Part shown: piece after piece, positions 9,326 through 17,860 of the stretch
Numbering within the stretch: the first letter of the stretch is position 1
Layout of the letters: every line of letters starts with the position of its first letter
Assembly (NCBI GenBank): GCA_023382875.1
Contig: JAHDXH010000007.1
Coordinates: 1-48,009 of the forward strand
Direction of reading: 5' to 3'
Source: Patescibacteria group bacterium
GTDB taxonomy: Bacteria > Patescibacteriota > Microgenomatia > UBA1400 > PJMF01
DNA: 48,009 bases
The notes under the pieces: generated by a model
The model's database searches: none
Seen by the model: the letters and a program-made list of their open reading frames with translations, nothing else
What the model was told of the DNA's origin: nothing
Translations under genes and position numbers: made by a program

Positions 9326-9712
9326 ATGAGAAAAGCATTCAGAAACCTGTTCGGAAAGCTCTTTAAGGTGGTCATGTACGTGTTGATGGCATTGTTCGTG
9401 TTTACACGAGCCTTCAACATTGAAGACCCATCGCTGGGACTGGTACTGGTGTTGACGACAGCGTCCTTCTTCATTGGCTTTATTGCCAACCTGAAGGGTG
9501 TGATTCTTCGTCCACTGGCGCTAGTCGTCACGTTGTTATTGATGGTCTTTGTTATCTCCGCACCGTTTGGGAGATATGCGGACACAGACAATCTCTTCTT
9601 TTTGGCTTACGGACTGGGCTACCTTGCCACTCCTCTCGCCAACCTGAAGTACAACATCGTAGATAAGCGCATCGGCGCGAAGAAAGAGCAAAGCAGTGAA
9701 ACGGAGCACTAA
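9326..9712 (+). CDS. small integral membrane protein, several predicted TM helices
   Basis: 128 aa hydrophobic ORF, upstream AAGGAGATG ribosome-binding site, own promoter and terminator; GC-richer codons than neighbours. Confidence 0.75.
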   Translation: MRKAFRNLFGKLFKVVMYVLMALFVFTRAFNIEDPSLGLVLVLTTASFFIGFIANLKGVILRPLALVVTLLLMVFVISAPFGRYADTDNLFFLAYGLGYLATPLANLKYNIVDKRIGAKKEQSSETEH

Positions 9713-9731
9713 ATGCTCCCTCATAAAACAG

Positions 9732-9763
9732 ACACGACGGCTTCAAACCCGTCGTGTTTTTGT
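9732..9763 (+). terminator. intrinsic terminator ACACGACGG-loop-CCGTCGTGT-TTTTTG
   Basis: 9-bp perfect stem plus T-run, immediately after the 9326 gene. Confidence 0.85.
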
Positions 9764-9771
9764 TATATCAC

Positions 9772-10863
9772 TTAAATACGCAAAACCCACGCCTCTCCTC
9801 TCCTGTCCACCAAACCTTCTATTTCCATTTGCGACAAAGTGACATTTAAATCAGCAGTTGGTAATCGACTGACTTTGGCCAATCTTTCAAAATCAGCTTG
9901 ACCAAGTTTTAGTTCTTCAATAATTTCTGCCACCACACCATTGAGTTTTGTACTTAGTTCTACGAAAACATCTGAGTTCTTTATCAGATTAAGCTCACGC
10001 AAAATTTCTGCTCCCGAATTAACCAAACAAGCTCCTTGATTAAGCAGTAGTTTTGTTCCAACGGAATAAGGGCTAAAAATGCTGCTAGGCACAGCAAAAA
10101 CTTCTCGCCCGAATTCACCAGCCAACCTCGATGTAATTAAAGTGCCACTGTTTTCGCCTGCCTCAATAACTACTGTTCCCAAGCTCAAACCTGCCACTAT
10201 CCGATTTCTCTCAGGAAACGAGCCTTGCTTAGGTGAAACAAAAGGAGCGTATTCGGTTATAAAACACATGCCCTTTTCCAACATCTCTATGTACTTTTTT
10301 CTATAAATACTTGGGTAAAAATGTTCAAAGCCAAAACCTAAAACACCAATCGTTGAACCACCGTTTTCTAGTGCGGCTTCGTGAGCACAGATATCAATTC
10401 CATACATGAAGCCCGAAACAATTGTCACCCGACTTCCTACCAAATCCTTAACGATTTTTTCTGTCGCCAACCGACCATAGTAAGTGGCTTTTCTCGTGCC
10501 AACTACCGAAATTGAAGGCAATTTTTGCTCTGGAATTTGACCTTTGATGTATAAAACAATTGGTTGATCATCTATGTTATTCAGCAATATAGGGTAATTA
10601 TTATCATATTTGTCAATGACCCGAACATTAATTTTATCTAAATAATTAAAATAACCATCCAAACCAAATTTTTGTTGGAAATTTTTAAGCGAAACAATTT
10701 GATTTTCGCTTAATTTAACTAAATTCCACATATCTTTGTCGCGCCAAAAATCCTCCCAATTGCCATGATTTTCCTTAAGCCAACTTTCAACTTTTCTGAA
10801 AGTCCGCCGTCCAATTCCCTGCGTTGCCAACAAACAAACTCTGATTTGTTTTTCTTTGTTCAT
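9772..10863 (-). CDS. dprA: DNA processing protein DprA/Smf
   Basis: ISVVGTRKATYYG, VSGFMYGIDICAHEAAL, C-terminal winged-helix-like segment. Confidence 0.92.
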   Translation of the reverse strand: MNKEKQIRVCLLATQGIGRRTFRKVESWLKENHGNWEDFWRDKDMWNLVKLSENQIVSLKNFQQKFGLDGYFNYLDKINVRVIDKYDNNYPILLNNIDDQPIVLYIKGQIPEQKLPSISVVGTRKATYYGRLATEKIVKDLVGSRVTIVSGFMYGIDICAHEAALENGGSTIGVLGFGFEHFYPSIYRKKYIEMLEKGMCFITEYAPFVSPKQGSFPERNRIVAGLSLGTVVIEAGENSGTLITSRLAGEFGREVFAVPSSIFSPYSVGTKLLLNQGACLVNSGAEILRELNLIKNSDVFVELSTKLNGVVAEIIEELKLGQADFERLAKVSRLPTADLNVTLSQMEIEGLVDRRGEAWVLRI

Positions 10864-10920
10864 GAATTTGATCCTAGCTTCACAAACTTAAATCAATCTT
10901 TCAAATGTTATGATGCAAAT

Positions 10921-11253
10921 ATGAATAAACCAAAATTACTTTTTGTCTGCACCTACAATCAATGGCGCAGCCTAACAGCCGAGATAATTTTCAAGCAAGA
11001 TGACCGCTTCGAGGTTAAATCAGCTGGCACTAGTAAGAGTGCTCAACACGTCATTTCCAACAAAGATGTTGAGTGGGCAGATCACATCTTATGCATGGAA
11101 AATAGACACAAAGAAGCCATTAAAGATAAATTTGCAGGCCAATCGTTGCCACCCATTAACGTAATGGAAATAGATAGTGGTTACCACTTTATGGATCCAG
11201 AGCTAATTGAAATTCTCAAACAAAGAGTCGGTGAACTTGAATTGACTAAATAA
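10921..11253 (+). CDS. low-molecular-weight protein tyrosine phosphatase-like protein
   Basis: LLFVCTYNQWRS (C-x5-R-S) near the N-terminus; start 10921 rather than 10765. Confidence 0.75.
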   Translation: MNKPKLLFVCTYNQWRSLTAEIIFKQDDRFEVKSAGTSKSAQHVISNKDVEWADHILCMENRHKEAIKDKFAGQSLPPINVMEIDSGYHFMDPELIEILKQRVGELELTK

Positions 11254-11254
11254 C

Positions 11255-12064
11255 TTAGTTATTAAATCGGCCCAAACCTTTTTGCAAACTGTCTTTGAAA
11301 CTAAATAAGAACCAAGTCATCGCCAAAGTCAGATATAAACTGTTCAAGCAAAAACTCAAGACTAAATAGCGCCAGTCAATCGTTCCAGAAATCAAAACCG
11401 ATCTCATCGACTCAAAAATGTAAGTTGTTGGCAAAATATAAGAAATTGGTCTTAAAGCACTAGGCAGCAAAGCTAAAGGAAAGAAAACAACGCTGAAAGG
11501 CAATAAAACACCTGGCAATGTCCAAACCACTGTTTGAACTTTTGGACCCCAGCGAATAACTATGCCAGCGGCAATAAAACCAACCCACCAGCCAGACATC
11601 ACTGCACCAATAAAGAATGGCACCAACCACAAGCCAAGATTAAAAATATTCACTTTATAAAGCAACATAATCACACTCGAAATTATCGAAACCGTGAAAG
11701 TCATTTTCATGAGTGAAAGAGATAAAACTCCAACAATCCACTCACCTACTGAAAGCGGCGTAGAAAAAAGATTGACCAAATTGTTATTCCAAATTTCATC
11801 AATCAAATTACGAGATACTTCACTTTGAGAACGCCAAATAATATTCCACAAAATTAAACCGGTCAAAATTGTTCCAGCCAATGAAGCAGTAGTATTGCCA
11901 CTCCCCAACCAAATACTTGTCACACCCCACACAATCACGTCGATAATTGGCCAATAAAGCATATCGCTCAAAAGGTCAAAATCACGACGCAGTGGATAGA
12001 CGTGCCTCAAGCCAAAAGCGTAAAGTCTTCTCAAGCGTGGTTTATTAAATAAAGATAAATTCAT
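11255..12064 (-). CDS. ABC-2 type transporter permease
   Basis: Six hydrophobic segments, adjacent to the ATPase gene. Confidence 0.85.
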   Translation of the reverse strand: MNLSLFNKPRLRRLYAFGLRHVYPLRRDFDLLSDMLYWPIIDVIVWGVTSIWLGSGNTTASLAGTILTGLILWNIIWRSQSEVSRNLIDEIWNNNLVNLFSTPLSVGEWIVGVLSLSLMKMTFTVSIISSVIMLLYKVNIFNLGLWLVPFFIGAVMSGWWVGFIAAGIVIRWGPKVQTVVWTLPGVLLPFSVVFFPLALLPSALRPISYILPTTYIFESMRSVLISGTIDWRYLVLSFCLNSLYLTLAMTWFLFSFKDSLQKGLGRFNN

Positions 12065-12065
12065 G

Positions 12066-13007
12066 TTATTTCTTCTTTTGAGCTTGACTCAAAAAGTAGT
12101 CTTCCAAGGTAGGTTTAGCGATGGTAATTTGTGTATACTCAATTTTTTCACTTGCCAACTGTTGTAAGAAAGTAGCAATTTGCTGTTCATCGATAGCGAT
12201 CTCGATTTCTCGGTTATCAATTTTGGCCAACAAGCCTTTTTCTTTGGCAAAGCGCTCAGTTCGCTTAAGTCCATCAGCTACTTGTAAACGCATTCTAGCA
12301 ATAGAAACTGAAGCAGCTAAGTTAGCCGGCGTATCAATGGCTACAATCTTGCCGTGTTGCAAAAAGACAACATTTTGACAAACTTCGCTCACTTCATCCA
12401 TGTTGTGTGAAGTGTAAATGATACTAGTCCCATATTCTTTTTGTTGTTCCATCACAAATTGGCGCACTTCATGAGCACCATCTGGGTCTAAAGAAGCAGT
12501 TGGCTCATCCAACAAAACAATTTTAGGATGCGGAATAAAAGCTTTGGCCAACATGATTCTAGTCACCTGCCCTGCCGACAATTGATTCATGGTTTTGTCG
12601 CGCTGTTCCCAAACGCCAAAAAATTTCAAAAACTTTTGGACACGATTTTTGAATTCATTACGACTAAGTCCATAAAGCAAACCATAAACCGTCAGGTTTT
12701 CCATAACTGACAAACGCCATGGCATTTTGATGTAGGTACTAGCAAAGGTAACGGACTGCAAAATTTCACTGCGATGATGAGCAAAATCTTTGTCGCCATA
12801 TTTAATGGTGCCTCCAGTAGGTGTTAAAACACCAAGAAGCATTGAAATAGTTGTTGATTTACCAGCGCCATTTGGACCAAGCAAACCTAAAATTTCACCT
12901 TCTGGTAAAGCAAAAGAAATTTTATCAACCGCCACAAAAGGCTCTCCACCCTTCTTTTCTGGAGGGTAAATCTTTTGAAGCTGGTCGATCGTAATCGCAT
13001 TCGCCAT
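12066..13007 (-). CDS. ABC transporter ATP-binding protein
   Basis: GLLGPNGAGKSTT, LSAGQVTRIMLAKA, IVLLDEPTASLDPDG; likely start MANAITIDQL. Confidence 0.93.
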   Translation of the reverse strand: MANAITIDQLQKIYPPEKKGGEPFVAVDKISFALPEGEILGLLGPNGAGKSTTISMLLGVLTPTGGTIKYGDKDFAHHRSEILQSVTFASTYIKMPWRLSVMENLTVYGLLYGLSRNEFKNRVQKFLKFFGVWEQRDKTMNQLSAGQVTRIMLAKAFIPHPKIVLLDEPTASLDPDGAHEVRQFVMEQQKEYGTSIIYTSHNMDEVSEVCQNVVFLQHGKIVAIDTPANLAASVSIARMRLQVADGLKRTERFAKEKGLLAKIDNREIEIAIDEQQIATFLQQLASEKIEYTQITIAKPTLEDYFLSQAQKKK

Positions 13008-13064
13008 AGATAATAAGTATAACATTGTACTTGGCTTTGACCACGTGCTACTATGCACCAAATT

Positions 13065-13520
13065 ATGGCCAAAACTATTCCACTCACCCAATCAGCTTTT
13101 GATGAAAAACAAGCCGAATTAAATCGCTTGATTAAGCTTAGAAAAGAAGTCATGGAAAGACTTAAGGTTGCCCGCGAAATGGGTGATCTTTCTGAAAATG
13201 GTGCCTACCATTCTGCAAAATTCGAACTCGGAAGCATTGGTCGACAAATGCGCACCCTTAAACATGTTTTAAGTAATGCATATGTTGCTAGCGCTTCTGA
13301 TACTAGTCAGGTTGCTTTTGGCAAAAACATTACCTTGAGACAAGATGACAAAAAATTAACTTTTTTATTAGTCAGCCAACATGAATCAGATATTTCTGCC
13401 AACAAGCTTTCCATGGAAAGTCCAATTGGCAAAGCCATTTTGGGCAAAAATGTTGGCGATGAAGTAATTGTTAAAACCCCCAAAGGTGAAACTAAATATA
13501 CAATTGAGGAAATCAGATAA
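13065..13520 (+). CDS. greA: transcription elongation factor GreA
   Basis: AREMGDLSENGAYHSAK, SPIGKAILGKNVGDEV. Confidence 0.93.
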   Translation: MAKTIPLTQSAFDEKQAELNRLIKLRKEVMERLKVAREMGDLSENGAYHSAKFELGSIGRQMRTLKHVLSNAYVASASDTSQVAFGKNITLRQDDKKLTFLLVSQHESDISANKLSMESPIGKAILGKNVGDEVIVKTPKGETKYTIEEIR

Positions 13521-13535
13521 TTTAAGCACTCGCAA

Positions 13536-14306
13536 CTATTTTTTTCCATATTTAAAGGAAAGAAAATCGCAAGCAAAATCTTCTGGATAACCATTTTTCT
13601 TTAACCTCTCTCTGACTAAGGGCAATGCTTCTGGAGAAGTTAAAATTCTCACAAACTGTTCAGTACACCCACCTTCACTAAAAATTTTAGTGCTTTTCAT
13701 CAAATAAGAACGAATAGAAACTGCATCTTCTTGATCTTTAGGCAAAAGTACAAATAAACAACCCATTGGTAAAAAAACATCTTTGATTGCTGTGTAGTCT
13801 TTTATACTAAGATCGACTGATTCCACGTCTGTCACCGAAATTTGACCACTAACATCAAAGCTACTATCGCCCAATCCTCTTTCTGCTGAGGCTGAAATTG
13901 AACCAGAATCAATGATGTCTAAAGCGCTTACTAAGCTGGTGCCATGAAAGCGTAGGTTTTCATTTTCCACAGTATTTTTTTTAAGCACTTCATAAAATCT
14001 TCCAACCAATTCTTTTCGATAATTGATGTCGCTGGAAGTTGGTGGGCGCAAAAGTGACAGCTCAATCTTTAAAAATTTGACTCTTTGGGACAATGCATCA
14101 ACACTACTCTGTTCTTGCTTCAGACCCAAAGCATAAATATGTGGATTTGAATTTTGGTAATCACTACGAAAACTAGCCAACCTTTTTTTTGCTTCGTGAA
14201 GGTAATACTCGGTCTGAGTCATTAATCTTGTCAATTGATTAACTCTTGCCTTAATTTCAGGCATCGTATTTTGAGGTCTTTCAATTTTTATCGTAGCTTC
14301 GTCCAT
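13536..14306 (-). CDS. hypothetical protein, N-terminal helical region plus putative ADP-ribosyltransferase-fold C-terminal domain
   Basis: LRFHGTSLVSALDIIDSGSIS ... GQISVTD ... CLFVLLP ... CTEQFVRI pattern; speculative family call. Confidence 0.5.
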   Translation of the reverse strand: MDEATIKIERPQNTMPEIKARVNQLTRLMTQTEYYLHEAKKRLASFRSDYQNSNPHIYALGLKQEQSSVDALSQRVKFLKIELSLLRPPTSSDINYRKELVGRFYEVLKKNTVENENLRFHGTSLVSALDIIDSGSISASAERGLGDSSFDVSGQISVTDVESVDLSIKDYTAIKDVFLPMGCLFVLLPKDQEDAVSIRSYLMKSTKIFSEGGCTEQFVRILTSPEALPLVRERLKKNGYPEDFACDFLSFKYGKK

Positions 14307-14376
14307 AGAATATGTCTAATTTTCTTAGTTTATTTATTTAGATCACAAAACTATGGGGAAATTCAAGAGTGAGCAA

Positions 14377-15261
14377 TTAAATAAGATTTAGACTCTGCTG
14401 ACACTTGTCGCAGCAAGTACTTTGATGCTGAGCTTCGCACTCTTCACAGCAAACAAAAAGTGAGTCGCAAGTGCGAGCTACACAGTCCACAAATCTAGTA
14501 ATTTTAGTCTGACAAAATTGACAGTGTGAGATAGTTTCTGGATTGACTTTATTGATAGGCACATGAAGTCGTTTATCAAAAACAAACATCTCACCTTCAA
14601 AATATTTACCCTCAGCTTTTTCACCATAAACATGAATGCCGCCGTGTAATTGACGTACCTTTTTGAAACCATTTTCGCGCAAATATGCCGAGGCTTTTTC
14701 ACAGCGTACTCCCCCTGTGCAATAAGTCACTACATCTTTGTCTTTATATTTTTCTAATGTTTTAGCAAAGGCAGGAAAATCGCGGAAATTATCGATGGGC
14801 GGAATAATCGAATTTTTAAATTTGCCAATTTGCGCTTCATACATATTACGAGCATCAACGATCACGAAGTCAGCGTTTTTATCATAAAGCTCTCGTAATT
14901 CTTCTGGTTCAATGTATTCTGCTTTATTTTCAATGGCGACATCTGGACCAGTTTTTTTGACTCCAAGCGTCACAATTTCATCACGAACTTTGACTTTAAG
15001 TTTAGGAAAAACTTGTTCATCTGCGTAAGAAATTTTCCATTCAATTTGACCTAGCTCGGAATTTTTTTCTGTTTCTTTTATGTAAAGATCCACATCATTC
15101 TCCAACCCAGCAACAGTACCATTAATGCCTTCTGTTGAAATCAAAATCCGACCTTTGATATTTAATTTTTGACAAAGCTCTCTTTGTTCATTCATTAAAT
15201 CAACAGGATTTTTGATCTGCGTGTATTTGTAATATAGAAGAATCTTAAAAGGCTGAGCCAT
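14377..15261 (-). CDS. trhO: rhodanese-domain tRNA uridine(34) hydroxylase TrhO-like (YceA family)
   Basis: KGRILISTEGINGTVAG, CTGGVRCEKASAYL, C-terminal Cys-rich region. Confidence 0.9.
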   Translation of the reverse strand: MAQPFKILLYYKYTQIKNPVDLMNEQRELCQKLNIKGRILISTEGINGTVAGLENDVDLYIKETEKNSELGQIEWKISYADEQVFPKLKVKVRDEIVTLGVKKTGPDVAIENKAEYIEPEELRELYDKNADFVIVDARNMYEAQIGKFKNSIIPPIDNFRDFPAFAKTLEKYKDKDVVTYCTGGVRCEKASAYLRENGFKKVRQLHGGIHVYGEKAEGKYFEGEMFVFDKRLHVPINKVNPETISHCQFCQTKITRFVDCVARTCDSLFVCCEECEAQHQSTCCDKCQQSLNLI

Positions 15262-15315
15262 GCGGGTATTTTACTATAACTATTGAGTTTGGTTGACTGG
15301 CTTTTGAAACAAAGA

Positions 15316-15735
15316 TTAAGTGAGGTTTTTGAAAAATTTCACCTTGCCTTCAGATTCAAAATCGACAGTAAATCCGGCATCCAAAAGTGCTTTTCTGGCT
15401 GATGGCGTGTCTGCAACAATTGAGGTCAATTTAGTCACGCCTTTCTTGTGAGCCACCGCTTCAATTTGTGTTAAAAGCTGGGCACCCAAACCTTTGCCTT
15501 GATGATCTGGATCAATCATTCTGACCAAAGACGCTTCTTCTTCGTGAAGAAAAAGAAATCCAAAACCCACCACTTGCCCATCCAAGGCCAAAGGAATTGC
15601 CAAATCAGCATCGGTCAAAGACAAAAGCATAACATGGTTTTCTAACACCACTTTGCGCGCCATTTCTGTAATTTGCGGTTTATAAAAATTTGGTTTTTCT
15701 GGAGTGAGAAAGACCGGCCCGTTTTCTTTGGTCAT
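15316..15735 (-). CDS. GNAT-family N-acetyltransferase
   Basis: VRMIDPDHQGKGLGAQLLTQIEAVAHKKG acetyl-CoA-binding motif. Confidence 0.85.
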   Translation of the reverse strand: MTKENGPVFLTPEKPNFYKPQITEMARKVVLENHVMLLSLTDADLAIPLALDGQVVGFGFLFLHEEEASLVRMIDPDHQGKGLGAQLLTQIEAVAHKKGVTKLTSIVADTPSARKALLDAGFTVDFESEGKVKFFKNLT

Positions 15736-15794
15736 AGGATTTGATTATGACATGGATTAAATGAAAATTTGGAGCGTTATAATATCGACTATCT

Positions 15795-16526
15795 ATGAAG
15801 ATGAAATCAATTTATAGCTTTGAAGTATTGCAAAGAATTCTAGACCATTATCATGTGGGTAAAATTATTTTGCTTGATGGATATTTAACTTTAGGCTCAA
15901 ACACATGGCTTCATTTCATCAAAACCAATCAGGGAGAATTTGAACTCTTCTCCTTTCCTACTCAAACTCCAATTGATATTCAAGAAGATATTATTGAAAA
16001 AAGAAATGAGGATTGGTATGGAAAAGATTTTGACAAAATCGTTCATAGCTTTGATAGACATCACCAGCTAATTCAAAAAACAAAAGTCATTGCGATAACT
16101 CCCAAACAAGTTTTTACTGATTTAACTAAATTAGTCGGCGAAAAATTAGTTAAAAGCTTTAGAGTTTATGGAACAATTTTGGATCTGAGATTTGAAAATG
16201 ACTTAACCATTTGGTCATATGCCGAGTGGAATTTACAGGAAAATAAATCAAAAATCTTACTCCACTCCAACACAAGTACCTACGATGAAATTGACAATTT
16301 GGTTGAGAAACTGCCAGAGCGTGATTTAAAAATTGAATCATTTATTATTGAAGACGAGTGGTTTGAAATTTATTTCAACGAAAACATGAGCTTACACTTT
16401 AGAAAACAAAGCATATTCCCAGCTGTGGAAATAATGTCATATAGCCAGTCACAAAACAGTATCCAGATTTTTGATGAAAACGAAATTTATTATCAAAAGG
16501 AATTGAAAAGATCTGATTTTACTTAA
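15795..16526 (+). CDS. hypothetical protein
   Basis: 243 aa ORF with native composition; no recognised motif. Confidence 0.6.
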   Translation: MKMKSIYSFEVLQRILDHYHVGKIILLDGYLTLGSNTWLHFIKTNQGEFELFSFPTQTPIDIQEDIIEKRNEDWYGKDFDKIVHSFDRHHQLIQKTKVIAITPKQVFTDLTKLVGEKLVKSFRVYGTILDLRFENDLTIWSYAEWNLQENKSKILLHSNTSTYDEIDNLVEKLPERDLKIESFIIEDEWFEIYFNENMSLHFRKQSIFPAVEIMSYSQSQNSIQIFDENEIYYQKELKRSDFT

Positions 16527-16537
16527 AATACAAAACG

Positions 16538-16563
16538 CCCTCGCGGTGAAGCGAGGGGTTTGT
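16538..16563. terminator. probable bidirectional terminator between convergent genes
   Basis: CCCTCGC-GGTGAA-GCGAGGG with T-rich flank on + and, in reverse, CGTTTTGTATTTT. Confidence 0.75.
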
Positions 16564-16592
16564 TGTAACAGAAATGAATCGTGTTTGATTTG

Positions 16593-16961
16593 TCACCGAG
16601 GCGGGTCTTCGAGAATTTCGTAGCTGAAGATGTCAGGGACCATCAACCGCCAGCCAAAGATGTCCAAATGGCGACCACGTGCGGAAAAACTGATATAGGC
16701 TCCTTCAGGGACGCGATCCCAGTCGCGGGTACCCCAGAAGAATTTGTAGATTCTGCCATCGCGCATCTGTATAAGGTAGCTGTGCGAGGTACTGCAATCT
16801 CCATCGGAGTCACACGAGGTATGACTCTCATGCCATTTGGAAGAAACCACGCCACTTCCTGAGGCATCTGCGGAATAAAACCACAAATAGAAAATTGCCA
16901 TGAACACCAGCACGATGAGCGAGGCAACTGCTTTTGCGCCTGAGCCATTATCTCGTCCCAT
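16593..16961 (-). CDS. small membrane-anchored protein
   Basis: 122 aa, N-terminal TM, overlaps upstream gene by 14 nt; GC-richer than flanks. Confidence 0.6.
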   Translation of the reverse strand: MGRDNGSGAKAVASLIVLVFMAIFYLWFYSADASGSGVVSSKWHESHTSCDSDGDCSTSHSYLIQMRDGRIYKFFWGTRDWDRVPEGAYISFSARGRHLDIFGWRLMVPDIFSYEILEDPPR

Positions 16962-17373
16962 GTCTGCCTACCTTGTTGGGGATGGTGCGCCATGCAACCA
17001 AATAACCGAACGCGGCGAAAGCGAAGCATAAGACGGTGAACAGTGCTTTTGGTGCGACCATCTGGACTAACCACACCGGCATGATTATCGAGCTTGTCAC
17101 TACGCCACCGAGAATGATGGCGAGGGCAAAGCTGATGCCGAAGGCGTAAACCAGATGATAGAGACCCGACATCTCTACAGCGTATTCAATGCTGTCGTCC
17201 ATATAGTCGATGAACTTGGCGGCGCTGTACGAGAGAACGGCAGGGGTGATGCCGACTACCAGAATAATGGTCAGGATTGACGTAACCACATCAATCACTG
17301 AAGCCACCATCAGCAGTGCGACCAGAAAAATGACCAGTAGACTCAATTGGTCGTTTTTCAACTTCTTGAGCAT
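16948..17373 (-). CDS. multi-pass small membrane protein
   Basis: 141 aa, several hydrophobic helices, AAGGTAGG upstream of the ATG. Confidence 0.65.
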   Translation of the reverse strand: MLKKLKNDQLSLLVIFLVALLMVASVIDVVTSILTIILVVGITPAVLSYSAAKFIDYMDDSIEYAVEMSGLYHLVYAFGISFALAIILGGVVTSSIIMPVWLVQMVAPKALFTVLCFAFAAFGYLVAWRTIPNKVGRHGTR

Positions 17374-17519
17374 TGGAACTACCTACCTTTCTTATCTTTG
17401 ATTATCAGATTCATTTCTTAAGGTGCTGCATCACGAAGATGACAGGCACCTTGTGTTGCTAGACCGGGAATTATAGCAAAATAAGAGGGAAATTTCAATA
17501 TTATGGGATAATAAGTAAG

Positions 17520-17537
17520 GCGGAAGGTACAGGATTT
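17520..17537 (-). repeat. 18-bp copy of the tRNA-Ser(CGA) 3' end
   Basis: gcggaaggtacaggattt identical to 17721..17738. Confidence 0.85.
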
Positions 17538-17683
17538 CACGACTCGCCCGCTGCGCGTGCTCGCTGTATTAGGCAGGAGCTCACTAAACTTACAACAGTC
17601 AAATACTATCTCCCCTTTCATTCGCGCTTGCCGGCAGAACTAAGCTAAAGCTAAATCCAAAACTATTGGACCAACCAATTAAT

Positions 17684-17718
17684 AAAAAAATAACACCCTG
17701 CGGTGTTCTTTTTTTATT
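17684..17718 (-). terminator. hairpin AACACC-CTGC-GGTGTT flanked by A/T runs, downstream of tRNA-Ser
   Basis: Read directly; usable on both strands. Confidence 0.7.
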
Positions 17719-17721
17719 AAG

Positions 17722-17806
17722 CGGAAGGTACAGGATTTGAACCTGTGGACCCCTTACGGGGAATAGATTTCGAGTCTATCGCATTTGACCACTCTGCCAA
17801 CCTTCC
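17722..17806 (-). tRNA. tRNA-Ser(CGA)
   Basis: Acceptor GGAAGGT/ACCTTCC, loop CTCGAAA, long variable arm, GGTTCAAATCC T-arm; CCA not encoded. Confidence 0.92.
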
Positions 17807-17860
17807 AAAATTCGCCAGAGGCTAAAATATTAGCCCACTTAAACAACAGTCCAGATTTTA

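Noticed and set aside
9238-9746. Minus-strand ORFs (117, 62 and 64 aa) opposite the 9326 gene
   Set aside because: The + strand reading has promoter, SD and terminator; antisense ORFs have none.
16581-17074. Alternative ORFs on + (93 aa) and - (143 aa) in the GC-richer island
   Set aside because: The overlapping minus frames 16593..16961 and 16948..17373 give membrane-protein-like translations with an SD; the alternatives look like high-GC frame artefacts.
17418-17621. 67 aa minus-strand ORF
   Set aside because: Runs through the tRNA-Ser 3'-end copy (SGRVVKSCTFR is a translation of tRNA-like DNA); most likely noncoding.
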